DNA of 64,000 nt, taken from positions 1 through 64,000 of IMG/VR virus record IMGVR_UViG_3300020472_000021; one strand, written 5' to 3'. Source of the stretch: a virus. A program made the translations under genes and the position numbers. Positions 39,601 to 49,700 of this stretch are shown one piece after another. Numbering within the stretch: the stretch's first letter is position 1; each line of letters opens with the position of its first letter. The notes below the pieces were generated by a model that saw only the letters and a program-made list of their open reading frames with translations, had not been told where the DNA came from and searched no databases.

Positions 39601-41826
39601 TATAAAATGAGAGATAGTATTATCCTTAGCAATCTTTATTGTATTTCCTGCTTCATCCTTAATAGTTTCACCAGATTCAAACTTTCCTGAAAGTGTTTTG
39701 ATAAAGAGGATCTTTCCAGTTGAATAAACACCATTAGATGCTCCTTCAATGACACCATAAGACTCACTAGATAATCCAAAGATATATTTACCTATTTCAA
39801 ATGTACCACCTGTTCTTGGTCTCTCAAGAATAATCTTAGTATAGAATTGAGGATCAAAATAAGAGAATCCAAAAGTAGTATTATATGCAGCACCACCTTG
39901 AGATAAACGTCCTTTAGAAAGAACAATATCAGAATCAGAATTGAATCCTAATCCTCTTTCTTGTAGTACAAAGTTACTAGGCTTAGCAGTTCCTATTACA
40001 GGAGTAATAGTCTCGCTATAATCTACAATAAATCCTAAACCTAATTCAGCAGCTACTTCATTTGAAGCATCAGCAGATGTAAAGAATATCCTTCTTTGTT
40101 TACCAGGATCACCTAAATCTTTCTCTGTTAATAATGCTTCAAGCTCATCCTTACTTCCACTAACAGTTAACTCTAAGTAGAATACTGAGGTATTAGGTTC
40201 AATAAGTGGTTTATTAACCTTAGCAAATGCTAATGATTTAATTGAACTAGTACCTGTTGGAGTATTAGCATCATCTCTTTTTTTAATAAAATAAAGAGTT
40301 CCTAATAAACTTGCAAAGTTAGAATCATCTATAGATGCAAGTGTATTAGAGGTACTTGTTACTTGAATAGTAATAGTTTTTATACCATCATTAGAAGATA
40401 GTATAGTACCTCTCTTATTAGTAGTCTGTCTATGATCAGTTGCTGCTTCTGTACCATTTAAACCTACAGTACCATCATTAAATGAAGAATATAAAAATAC
40501 TGTTGGGTATGAAGTTAGGTCGGAACCCTCTTGGTTAAGAGGAACACTTCCATAAACATTGTTTATACTATAAGTAGGTAATCCTTTAGTCTTTAATGTT
40601 ACATTATCACTAGCAAGACTTTCTTTTGCTTTATCAACTGTTAAATATTTGGTTTCTTTATTAACAATTTCATATCCTTTAATATATGCTTTACCAGGTC
40701 CAATGCTGGCAACCATCTTCTTAGATGCATCAGCAGCAGATAATCCGTTATAAAGTCCTAGATCATCAGCAGCATATATGCCCTGATTACCATCTTTCTG
40801 TGCATATTCTCTTATGTCAGTTGTAAAACTGTCTACTACATAATCTCCACTCTCATCAAATGTTCTACGAGCAAGAGTTTGTTCTAATAAATTATAATCT
40901 GTTGGAGATACTTTCTTTTGTACAACTCCTCTAGAAACTCTAAGAAGTTCTATGAAGTTTTTATCTGTGATTGTATCAAGAGAAAATTCTTTTAATGTAA
41001 GACCAATCTTTAATCTATGAGCACCAGGTGCAGTAGCATTAGAAGATCCTATTGAATTATCATATAATGATGCATCTTCTTCAGGAGTTATAATATCTTC
41101 AACAATAGTAAATCCAATCTTTGCAGATGGTTTGTCGTAATATTCATCAATGACAAGAAGATTAGAATCGTTACGAACAAAATAACCATTAATGAAGTAA
41201 ATACCTTCTTCTACTTTAACAGCAGAACCATATCCCATTGCAGGACTTTCAAGTGAAGTAACCTCGCTAGTATCAGGGTTAGTTACTTGAATACTCGTAG
41301 GAAGTACACTACCATCTGTACCTACCACGAGTAAAGGAGTATTGACACCATCAACAACTTCTAGAGTCTCACCTTGTCTAAAAGTAGACTCAGTATTGGA
41401 ATTACCACTATTAAGATAATTGACAAAGACTGTATCAGCTGATGCTTCTGTTGCTAGTTTCGTTGCTAGTATCGTTCCTACAACACCAGAAGTTATCCCT
41501 TTCAGTTGTTGTCCAACTAATAGAGATATATCGTATTTCTTATAAACAATCTCTCCACCTTCGTTAATTGCTACTTCTGAAACAGAAGATAGTTTAACGT
41601 AATCTAATTTAGTGTTGAGACCGACCTCTCCAGGAATGACAAGTTCACCCTGTTTAAAGGCATACTTACCAAAAGATTCAATCTGATTCTGTAGAATAGA
41701 TTGAACCTGCGTTAATTCTCTACCCTGTATAGAGTAACCAGGACGAAATAGAATTTTATAAAAATTCTTGTTTACGTCAAAGTCCTCGTAATAAGGGCTT
41801 ACATTTAAGTTCGTCTTTTGTGGCAT
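33700..41826 (-). CDS. Giant baseplate or tail structural protein, DUF4815-like (2708 residues)
   Basis: The N-terminus has the DUF4815 hallmark (NVSPYYEDFDVNKNFYKILF, then GRELTQVQSILQNQIESFGKYAFKQGELVIPG), which cyanophages carry at the place where T4 has genes 9 and 10. The central region contains a helical block around residues 1360-1430 (KLEKRVERLEFYTTLSILEQQALNMQ). C-terminal parts include GYGYTEAPSVVV repeats. It may be the distal baseplate wedge, like gp10, joining fibres to the baseplate. The exact T4 counterpart is not certain. A CTAAATA element lies about 35 bases upstream. Confidence 0.78.
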   Translation of the reverse strand: MPQKTNLNVSPYYEDFDVNKNFYKILFRPGYSIQGRELTQVQSILQNQIESFGKYAFKQGELVIPGEVGLNTKLDYVKLSSVSEVAINEGGEIVYKKYDISLLVGQQLKGITSGVVGTILATKLATEASADTVFVNYLNSGNSNTESTFRQGETLEVVDGVNTPLLVVGTDGSVLPTSIQVTNPDTSEVTSLESPAMGYGSAVKVEEGIYFINGYFVRNDSNLLVIDEYYDKPSAKIGFTIVEDIITPEEDASLYDNSIGSSNATAPGAHRLKIGLTLKEFSLDTITDKNFIELLRVSRGVVQKKVSPTDYNLLEQTLARRTFDESGDYVVDSFTTDIREYAQKDGNQGIYAADDLGLYNGLSAADASKKMVASIGPGKAYIKGYEIVNKETKYLTVDKAKESLASDNVTLKTKGLPTYSINNVYGSVPLNQEGSDLTSYPTVFLYSSFNDGTVGLNGTEAATDHRQTTNKRGTILSSNDGIKTITIQVTSTSNTLASIDDSNFASLLGTLYFIKKRDDANTPTGTSSIKSLAFAKVNKPLIEPNTSVFYLELTVSGSKDELEALLTEKDLGDPGKQRRIFFTSADASNEVAAELGLGFIVDYSETITPVIGTAKPSNFVLQERGLGFNSDSDIVLSKGRLSQGGAAYNTTFGFSYFDPQFYTKIILERPRTGGTFEIGKYIFGLSSESYGVIEGASNGVYSTGKILFIKTLSGKFESGETIKDEAGNTIKIAKDNTISHFIVQKGGLGYNDDSALTINGVDYDNSVITIDRIGSSGKIYSCEVLNRAGLNVTYAQPPAVTVKNGPGTAAGDAAAVLPVLVRNAVTTYTPANVKSVGCQYGSGGANKFTADIVVNDRSFSDIKDVTEYTFFGSNGYNFIESTSFSADASKELQQGDIVQFSDSNNDLVRAIVQYATEPKGSAKTRIYLDTVLPADVNNTNIVRLRPKAGKTVAGTLVYPTGSKQVQKISAGGNDTKIKYFFRRDFVAETSTGGGLITFAAQLPYGTQRFTAFSEENYIVTVLNPGGAPDIAAGDIIYLPPDSVEITSATDTASGLTSGSITLQLPSNYFGGDPNNYGTFPKLKLTATLEVSNAKPRLKTSVSNKRIIVPSSGDRVIPFRGTDYDTEVIAITSYSDAYKLRYVYEGTSSQPPEVDSAGNLIVGTDVTDRFTFDNGQRDTIYDVSRIVIKPGAQATTGQLVIGFDYFEQSQGDFCTIDSYLHEAGVPEDEIPTFDSNVHGMVELKNVLDFRPKVDSTSIIAGFQDVSSLANTSGAFSGAGAVVTSTPAPDSNLEYTFSFSTVQYLDRIDGIFLNKKGEFVIKQGNSSLNPSKPDPIADAVPLFYAYIPAYTKTTKDVRITPVDNKRYTMRDIGKLEKRVERLEFYTTLSILEQQALNMQIKDEIGMDRFKSGFFVDNFETHGLGNLKSLDYQCAIDSQQSVLRPQSKEDSVSLEEVNAREDQRAVSGYKKSGDIITLPYTSFSLLGNDFASKTINPNPFVVLQYVGDSVISPAIDQWYDQGIEPLVVDTNTNLYSIFLAKDHVSESFSSLYNSFVCNWVGTSPSFTAINSLGEVATQQAAASVNSASVASSSNVSPQNNEVGKGIQTKTVDGKIVSTALQFFARSQAIKFVVNRLKPNTKISVFLEGRNVNRWVNPDLRFTGAAGNSPSAFNGDVVTDNNGNASGIILLPAGQPPRENATWSGDVDTVAYDTVAEEIRVTTGVKTFRFTSSATDADKSTVDTYAEVKYYATGILPENPSSIVSTRPAYFKANEGVQIIDNNTDNPVRPNPLAQTFKVENFDGGVFVTGADLFFSKKSGDIPVKVYISNVDGDKPGKNVVPGTEKVLAPSTYIKVYTNGNVNVTRGESATGVSSAASGPIQKVIDRNGVDLVATASGVYTLTNEQVYTLVLSNHNGKSFNQNEDLTIPSVTLANNTNATELKLTIAKDSGKLSEIKVTAVGQNYDSALLTIESPQLPGGSTATASIFVSGGKVYNTEVLLTGYGYTEAPSVVVKGIGNGAGGCEITTAIEIDTPAVRMGVATDQTGVTNSTIPTYFEFDYPVYLQNDTEYAFAVETDSIDYELWASKLGDTDVSTSTVITSQPSLGSVYKSQNVDNWTEDIFEDLKFKLYRAEFNVTRPAELLLKNGDLGYTLLSKNPFETNASAATSASAKLFKNNNKIIKVNHRDNGFEDTGKSYVFYRSATEVAGITADNLNTNLFQVDNGGVDSYTITSASQASGNAIGGGTTTYASHNRKYEILYPQVQYLTTGGTKIETSVKTTNVVPVDSTTTNYVSYARSSDYEKTFLNEPHYFTNQKFIASKINETMNSLNESLTYKLLLTSTVSHLSPVVDLSSASIKTVSNRVENGSGQEDRFGRKDQILEFYPVYKFNLTGNGGTAITSNQTITGDTSKASGTIAAVNSSEVVVRVKTSQYFQKGERIRLSVQSTVTDNNTVTVNTYPQEVITSIADAATIVARNPSTITQVYDSPSYGILGTSQQWDSNSKELTVRTDTQPINDNFTDRIIDSADYNRNPIIASQTPDIFRVGDIVKYPDQVDDEAYYLQVGKVTYTNGLDFIPENTSKNGSSIAKYVTKEVGISNPATNVNVKLTVNVKDISNIEVLYRIKKAASQENFEDIDWQYFNSTGVPDQSEVANSENTISGVVEKQSSYQELSYSASDIAEFSSFAVKVVMKSVDPAYVSKIQDLRAVASF

Positions 41827-41860
41827 CTTACTATCGCCAATACTAGCATCTTGTCCTTAG

Positions 41861-41867
41861 TATTTAG
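41861..41867 (-). promoter_or_regulatory. Late-promoter-like element CTAAATA
   Basis: CTAAATA on the minus strand, 35 bases before the ATG of the 2708-residue gene. Confidence 0.5.
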
Positions 41868-41884
41868 CGAAGTAATTGAAGTGC

Positions 41885-43702
41885 TTAGAACTCAATTACT
41901 AGTTTAATATCTTCAATCTGGTCAGGAGCACGAGTAATTAGTCTTCTGTTCTCGATGTAGATTACATCACCAGAGTTGTTTGCAATCTCAGGATTAGCAA
42001 GACCACTGGAGAATGTAGAACCTAATAGAGAGTTACTATAACCAGTATCAACGTTACCACTAGCAGCAGATAAACCACCAGTAACAGCGTTAGAACCGTT
42101 ACTCTCGAATGCTTCTACAACACCATTTGTAGTGTGAGTATCGTTAACTTGGATGTACTTAAGAACACCAGTTGTTGTTTGACCTTGATCTAATGTCCAA
42201 GAAACAACAGTACCCTTAGCAGTACCACCTGCTGCTGTTGATTGAGTAATTTCTTCATCAGGAACGAAATCAGCAGTCGCACCTGTAATCTTAACTGCTT
42301 TCAATCCACTCAATGTATCAGCAGTGGAGAAAGTTGTAGTTCCGAAGTTAAATGGATCCTTAATAATACCAATTCTACGGAAGTCGTTATCTACTGGGAA
42401 GTCTCCAGAACCTTCAGCGTAAGTTAGACGAATGTTCGTCATAACTCTCTTACCATTAAGTTCTGTCTCAAAATCTGATCCGTGACCACCTTGTGAAGGA
42501 AGAATTACTTCTATTTCACCTTTAGCACCTGCACCAGTTGCTACAGCACTAGAAAGTCCAGCATTACTGTATAGGTTACCATTTCCTAATAGTACGTTGC
42601 CATAAGTATAACCTGATCCACGTGCTTCGATCTCAGCAGATGTAATAGTTCCAGAACCGTCTGTGGCGAATTTAACCTTACCACCTGTTCCGTCACCTTT
42701 AATACTTGTGTATAGAGTCTGTGAAGCAGGAAGACCTGATCCAGCATTCTCAATGATTGCAACATCAATAGCACCAGCGACTGCTAGAGCCTCAGTTGCT
42801 TGACGAGTTGCGTTTGTAGAAAGCACAACAGGAATGAAGTCAGAAGATAAGAACTTCAGAACATCATCAGTTGGAATGGTGAACATATACTTCCAAATAT
42901 ATCCAGCACCAGTAGTCTCTGTATAAAGACCTGTTGCGGAAGCATAGTTAGCACCAGATGTGCTTGGTTCCTCAGTAGCGTTTTGTCCAGTAGCATTACC
43001 AGGTGCCTCTCCATTATAGAGACACTTGAACACTTCATATGAGGAGTTCATTACATAAAACTTTGCGGTAGAGATGCTATCTTGTCCTGTAGCAGTCTGC
43101 TTACCTATTTGACCACCGCCACCTGGAGTAGCAGAATAGTCGGGTTTCCAACTGTCAAACTTAGGGTTAGCAACTAAGTCCCAGTTGTAACGACGAATTA
43201 CTGTACGAGCATAAGCACCAGTAACACGCTTGGCTGCGATAATCTCATCATAAAGATTAACTTTCTCTGTTGCGTTGTCGAGTGGTAGAGGTGGCACATC
43301 CTCTGTTGCATAACGATAAACGCCAGATACTGCTTCTGCACCAGTGTCAGATCCACCTGATCCACCAGTTCTACCCTTAAGAGTAGATCCTAGAGTAGGA
43401 ACAGAGTTAACACCGTTACTTCCAAAAACGTCGGTAAGAAGTAATGCATTGTCATACACTGCGGCTATTGTCGCACGAAACGCCGTGCTTCCGTAAGTAC
43501 CGACATACACTTCTTGTCCTACTACAAAGGCAGTAGCATTCTGAGAGTGAACTTCAAGATTTGCTTTCCACGGTTGTGGTCTACCCACAAAGAAATACAT
43601 CCTAGAACGTTCTGCGCTTGTGTCCGTTGCGCCCTCAGTTAGAGATTCAAGGAATTGTTTCGCATTGAAAATCCTAAATTTATCAGATATAATAGCAGCC
43701 AT
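41885..43702 (-). CDS. 8: Baseplate wedge protein gp8
   Basis: 605 residues. The start MAAIISDKFRIFNAKQFLESL and the segment YFFVGRPQPW are typical of cyanophage gp8, which is longer than T4 gp8 (334). gp8 joins gp7 and gp10 in the wedge. The middle contains the ENAGSGL and GSGYTYGNVL repeat segments shared with the giant proteins. It follows gp7 as in T4, and a double TATAAATA element lies 31-44 bases upstream. Confidence 0.82.
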   Translation of the reverse strand: MAAIISDKFRIFNAKQFLESLTEGATDTSAERSRMYFFVGRPQPWKANLEVHSQNATAFVVGQEVYVGTYGSTAFRATIAAVYDNALLLTDVFGSNGVNSVPTLGSTLKGRTGGSGGSDTGAEAVSGVYRYATEDVPPLPLDNATEKVNLYDEIIAAKRVTGAYARTVIRRYNWDLVANPKFDSWKPDYSATPGGGGQIGKQTATGQDSISTAKFYVMNSSYEVFKCLYNGEAPGNATGQNATEEPSTSGANYASATGLYTETTGAGYIWKYMFTIPTDDVLKFLSSDFIPVVLSTNATRQATEALAVAGAIDVAIIENAGSGLPASQTLYTSIKGDGTGGKVKFATDGSGTITSAEIEARGSGYTYGNVLLGNGNLYSNAGLSSAVATGAGAKGEIEVILPSQGGHGSDFETELNGKRVMTNIRLTYAEGSGDFPVDNDFRRIGIIKDPFNFGTTTFSTADTLSGLKAVKITGATADFVPDEEITQSTAAGGTAKGTVVSWTLDQGQTTTGVLKYIQVNDTHTTNGVVEAFESNGSNAVTGGLSAASGNVDTGYSNSLLGSTFSSGLANPEIANNSGDVIYIENRRLITRAPDQIEDIKLVIEF

Positions 43703-43732
43703 TTAATTTACCGACGTGTTTTGTGCCAAAGT

Positions 43733-43746
43733 TATTTATATTTATA
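43733..43746 (-). promoter_or_regulatory. Tandem T4-type late promoter TATAAATATAAATA
   Basis: Two overlapping perfect TATAAATA elements on the minus strand, 31-44 bases before gp8 and between gp7 and gp8. It is the best late promoter match in the window. Confidence 0.75.
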
Positions 43747-43750
43747 CGAG

Positions 43751-46700
43751 TTATGAAGGGTTATACGGAACCAACTCCTGCCCATTAGCAATGCTATTAG
43801 GTCCAGAGTAGAGTGTGCATCCTTCAAAAGTTGATGAAGTTTTACTGGTGTACTGTATAACTGTTCCACCAGACGTAAATATGTAGCCATCAGATGGCCA
43901 ATGAGTTGTGTCTTGTACGACAATATTACCTCCAATAGTTCCTGTGGAACTACTGATGGCCACTGGGTTCTGGGTAGATGGTCTACCAAGCATGAAGTAG
44001 TCACCTGAAAGCGTATAATTAGACAGTGGTCTTTCGATGAAATCTTTAATTGTCATAGAAGCAAAGATCCTATCAATCTCACCAATAGTAAGAGCAGAAA
44101 CTCCAGACGCTCCAACATCAGTAGAAGATTGGTCATACATTCCTATAGTAGAACCGATATTACCAATAATATAATCACCAATCAGTAGAACTTCTCTACC
44201 AAATACTTGGTTAACAACTTCAATTATAGTAGTATCTCTCTTAGTAACAGTATATGGTTCAGTAAGAACAACAAAATTACCATTTCTCTGTTCAACAGGA
44301 TCGCTAAGGAAAGCAACCTCTAGATACTGATCAACAATACCAGTCTCAGGTGGTTTTACTACAACTTCAGTCTTACTATTAGATAGAGTATTAATTGGAG
44401 TCTGTATTTGACGCTCATACTCACTTTCTGTTACTGCACCAACAGAAGCATTTACTATTGATACATCAGATACTTCAGATTCAATCCTAACAATACCAAC
44501 AGATGCGACAGAGATAAGTTCTGGAACTTGACGTAAATAAGTATTCGCAGCATGGAACTGATCAGAAGTTCCATATAAACCACGATCAACAGCAAGGAAT
44601 CTATCAGATAACTTCCTCCAATAACGAACACGTTCATTACCTATTAATAAATGTCCATTAGAATTAAACTTGGAAGTATCTGGGATGTATATAATACTAT
44701 CGCCAATATTAGTATCAACGTTAGTATATGCAGCATCCTCAAAGTAATTGATATTAGTTAATGCAGTATTGCGGATCTCATGAGTTAAAGTAGAAACTAT
44801 ATGTTTCTGAACTTTAGTAACAGAATTAAGAGATACAATATCTTGAAGTTCTGCACTTAGAACAGTTGCTTCGTATGAATTCTCTAATGCTCCACCTTTT
44901 CCTACAATCTCTACAGGTTCTGGTTCAATAAAGACAATTTTAGATCCACCTGGTTGTTCAATTCCAGATGGCATATCAAATCCAGATTCACCTTCTGCAA
45001 TATTATCAGTATCAATCTGAATCTCTGCTGTTATCTTCTTAGTAACATCATGAGGACTGTTGAATAATGTACTTGTAAAAGTATCAACACCCTGAACCTG
45101 AGTACCAAGAATAGTAATCCTAGATGAAGAAACAGCACCTTGTCCTATTTCAACTTGAGGAACCATCTCAGCATTAATAAGAGATACACCAATATCTCTT
45201 TCAGTTAAGATATCAAATCTTCTAGCAACTACGATAATAGGTGCTTTAGTATATCCAGAACCACCATCAAGTAGATCAACACTAAGTACTTGACCTTTAC
45301 TTACAATAACTTCTGCTTTTGCACCACCACCAGTACCATCTTCAGGAATGAATTCTAGAACAGGAGGTGTAAAGTATTGATATGCAGTAGGTTGAGTTAA
45401 TGGATCATAACTACGACGGTTCCATGTTAAGGCAGTAACCTCACCACCACTAACAGTTGCAACAACACTAAGACCTTCACCTCTAGTAACACCATTAAAA
45501 CCTTCTACAGAAATGTTACTATAAACATCATCTGTTAGTTGTTCTCCACCTCTACCATCTTTACTTGTAGTACTCTCAGGTACTTTCTTAATTCTTCTAA
45601 ACTTATCTTCACCTTCTACTCTTACAAGATCTCCATTGGCCAAATAAGCAAATGGATTTCTATATGTTGTACCTAATGTTGTACCATACCAAATAGAATT
45701 ATCACTGTATAGTTGTTTTCTTCCAGTAGAATCTAATGGGAATGTTAGAGTAGGATTAGTAAATTGAGACTCTGGGAATGTATATGTCTTAGTATAATCT
45801 GTCTTAGTAGCAAAGACTAAATCTAATCCTGCTTCAACAGCAGCATTCTGTGATTTAATACTAAAGGATAATGTAGTTGAAGTCTTATATGCACTACTTA
45901 CTTCACCAATAATATTATAGGTTCCATTTGCTCTTACTTGCCAACAATGTATTCCAGTACCTATCTTTTCACCCATCCATTGATATGTGAGGAAAGGATC
46001 TACCCAAGCAGAACTAGTTTCTAGTACAAATGTACCAACGGCAAAGTAAGTATCAGGAGAAAAGTCATATATGTTTAAAGTCTGACCTGCGTCTCTACCA
46101 TAGAGATAACGCATATCAACCTTCATCTTCTTATTAATAGGAACATTAAAGAAGATATTTGGTCCTGCAATTGTATAACTATACCCTTCTCTTTGAAGAA
46201 CTCCGTCTAAGAAGACATACAGATAATCTTTCTGTTCAACAGTTTGTGAAGTGCTATCTTCTACATCAAGAATTAAGAATGGACCAGACTTTACATTGTC
46301 TACTAAATCGTAGTCGATTGTAAGACGCTTGTAATTACCAACTCCAATACCTACTACTTTCTCAACTGCTGTTGCTTCACCTAAATTCTTAGCACCAAGA
46401 TCTTGATCCCAAATAGGAGCAACACTAAACTTCAATACGTTAGGTACAGTAGTTCTATCAATAAAGTATGAATCGGGTGATATACCAGAACTATATTTTG
46501 GTGTTTGTAATACTGCGTTAATAGTTAAGAAGAAATCTTCATCAACATTAGTATCTACAGCAGTACCATCTTCCCAATATAATTCAAAGTCTGTATTCTC
46601 TCCATCAACGTAATCTGGATTACTTCTAGTAACAGATCTTGCACTTATTATATCTTGGAAACTATCGTATAAAGAATCTACAGCAGAAACTACATTGTCA

Positions 46701-49700
46701 CAATCCTTAGCAATTAACTGAGGATCTTGAATAATATTATGATTTGCATAAGTTGTTGTGCTTGACCAATTACCAGTCTTATTAACATTAATAGATGTTG
46801 GTATAACTAAACCTTCTCCTTCTGTAAGAACTGTCTTAGTAATAGAACCAAATGTATCTAAGGCAGCTGCTACTTCAGCACATGCAGGTGCTAACTTATC
46901 AACTGTAATAGTATTATCTGGATTTGGATCTACTGTTGAATAAACTTTTGGTTGCAATGAGTTTCTCATAGCAAGAGTCATATACTCAGATGCTTTAACA
47001 AACATCGAAGACATATCTCTTTTCCACTCATCTAATAAAGTATTAAATCCTACAGATGGATTACCTGTTATAGTTGTTGGTAGATTTTTAAAATCTAATC
47101 TCTTGTAAATCTCAGCAACTCTCTCGTTACCACCAAGACGTAAATGATATATTACAGATTCGATATAATACTGTACATATGGATGGTAAGTAGTTGGGTT
47201 AGTTTGATAATCACTAATACTAGCAATAATTGCTTGTGTTGCTTCTTCTACAATATGCTGTTTATTCCTTTCAATTAAATATGCAGCATCATAGAATATA
47301 CCATCTGTCCTACCAGTAAGATGGAATATAATTTCAGGTGATCCACCAGGATCTTCACCTATTACAACAGTATCACCTAAAGAAACAGTATAGGTATCAT
47401 TAAGAATAACTTGTCCTACACCAGATAGATTAACATCACCACTAGTAGTTCCAGTTAAACTGTTTGGAGATGTATTACTAGATGCAGTAGAATTACCAAG
47501 TATAGTTTTATCAACAGTTATTTGAGTTAAACTGTCTATAGAAGCAATTCTAGTATTTGTTTGGAATGCTCTACCAGATGTCAAATACATTCCAACTGTT
47601 AAGTTGTTAGTATCTGTTACTGTGACAGTTGTAGTATTGGTACTATATGTCGCATTAGTCTCAATGTAGTCCCAATTCCTAATAGCAAGTCTCGCTAAGT
47701 TAGTAGCATATTTGAATATCTTAAAGGACTCATCTTTGTTATCTTTAATATAAGGAGTATCAGCAAATATAGTTGAATAGTCAACAGTTTTAACATTACC
47801 ACCAAATCTTAAATCATGTTCATATGCATCAACAATAAATCCTATATCCTTGATATAATCATCAGTCTTAGTAGCCCAATCTAATGATGGGTAAGTTGCT
47901 TTACCATATCCAACTGATTCAGATGTAATAAACTCTTTATTTCTTGCAAGTTGATTTGCAGAGTCTAACCATCTTCCACTACGTTGGAAAATATTTTTAA
48001 CCTTCTTAAGATATCTTGTATTATAAGCAGCACCTGGTGCTTTCCAATAAAATACCTTACCATAGAAAGTAACACCACTATAAACAGCACCAGCTTTTAC
48101 GCCTGGTCCTAATGGTGGTTGTGTAAAGGTAATATTATCACCTGATACCGTGTATGCTACTTTTGGTTCCTGTAGAATACCATCAAGTGTTATAATAAGA
48201 GATTCTTCTTTAACTGGAGTGAATGGAACTCCGTTCTCATCCAGGACTTGGAATGTCTTTGTACCAACTAACTGACCATCACTATTATATGTTCCATCAA
48301 ATGCACCATTGAGTTTAAATTCAAATGCACGAGTTTCATTGAAGTTAAAGTCAGATGTAGCAACAGATCCAATACCTCTACGAATTCTCTGACTCTCAAC
48401 ATTCTGAATAGTTTGAGTAACTACTCTTGAAGTATTTTCGACAGTAATCTTATTCTTTTCTGGATCCCAAAGTTGAATAATACTAAAATGATCTGCCTTA
48501 GCAACATCAGATGGCATTTTTGTACTAGCATCACTCTCTACATCAACCTGACCAAAGAGTTTAAATCCAGCAGGGTGTGTAGTAGACTTGATTAAGTCTC
48601 TCCATTGCTCTATAGAGGTCTTAGACTTAATAACATACGAATAATCTTGGTAGAAGTTGCTATCAATCAGTTTCTGATTAGATACACCTAACTTACCTTT
48701 ATCAGATTTAGAGAATCCTTGATTGTCAAAGAAACTACTAATCTCTTCAGTGAAGGTAGTAACAAATACAGCAGTAACAACACCACTAGATGTTGATGAT
48801 AATCCAGTAATAGAAACATCTTCCCTCAAGATCCCAGTCAGGGACTGGAGTTTCAGGAGGTTAGATCCTAGTCTCCACTCATAAACCTTTGCTCTTGCAA
48901 TTTCTGTATTACCAATCTTTTGTACTACAGTTTCGCCCTTTTGGAAATTTCCATTAATATCTTTTAATGATACTGTATATGGAGAACTAAAAGTAGAAGA
49001 AATAGACTTATCTAAATGGAAAGCACTTCCATTATTAGTAAATCTAACACTTTGAGGTATGCCTATTGTACTACTATTAACATATGCTTTAACATCTCCT
49101 TCCACTATCTCTATTTGTGGTGCAGATTCATATCCTTCACCAGGAGAAGTTACATTTATCTGATAAATTTCTCCTACCCTAGAAATAACTTCAAATGAAG
49201 CATTTCTTCTTGTTACTGGATCATTAACAATTATAACTTTAGGGTTAACATAATTAGAACCCTTATTAGTAATATTAACACCAGTTACAACTTTAGTTGC
49301 AACATCAAATAAAACTGTGGCCTTTGCTTGATAATCAGATCTAGGTTCTACACCTACAATTACAGGAACCTTAGTATAATTAGATCCTAAATTAACAACT
49401 TTAAAATCGTTAATCTTACCAGTTGCAAACTGACCTGTAGTTGTATATGTTATTGTTCCTGACCCGTCCCAGAGAGGAGGATCGCCAACCAAATCATATA
49501 CAAAGCGATTGCTAGTAACATAATTGATAACCTTTGTACCTTGTAACGGATCAGTAATGATTTTTAATTTTCCATCACCACTATTGACAATATTGTTATT
49601 ATCAAAGTAATAGAAATTAGTAAAATCAGTTCCTACCTTAGTTGTGTAAGTATTAGTCTTTAATCTTGATCCAAATCCAAACTTAACATCTGTATATGCA

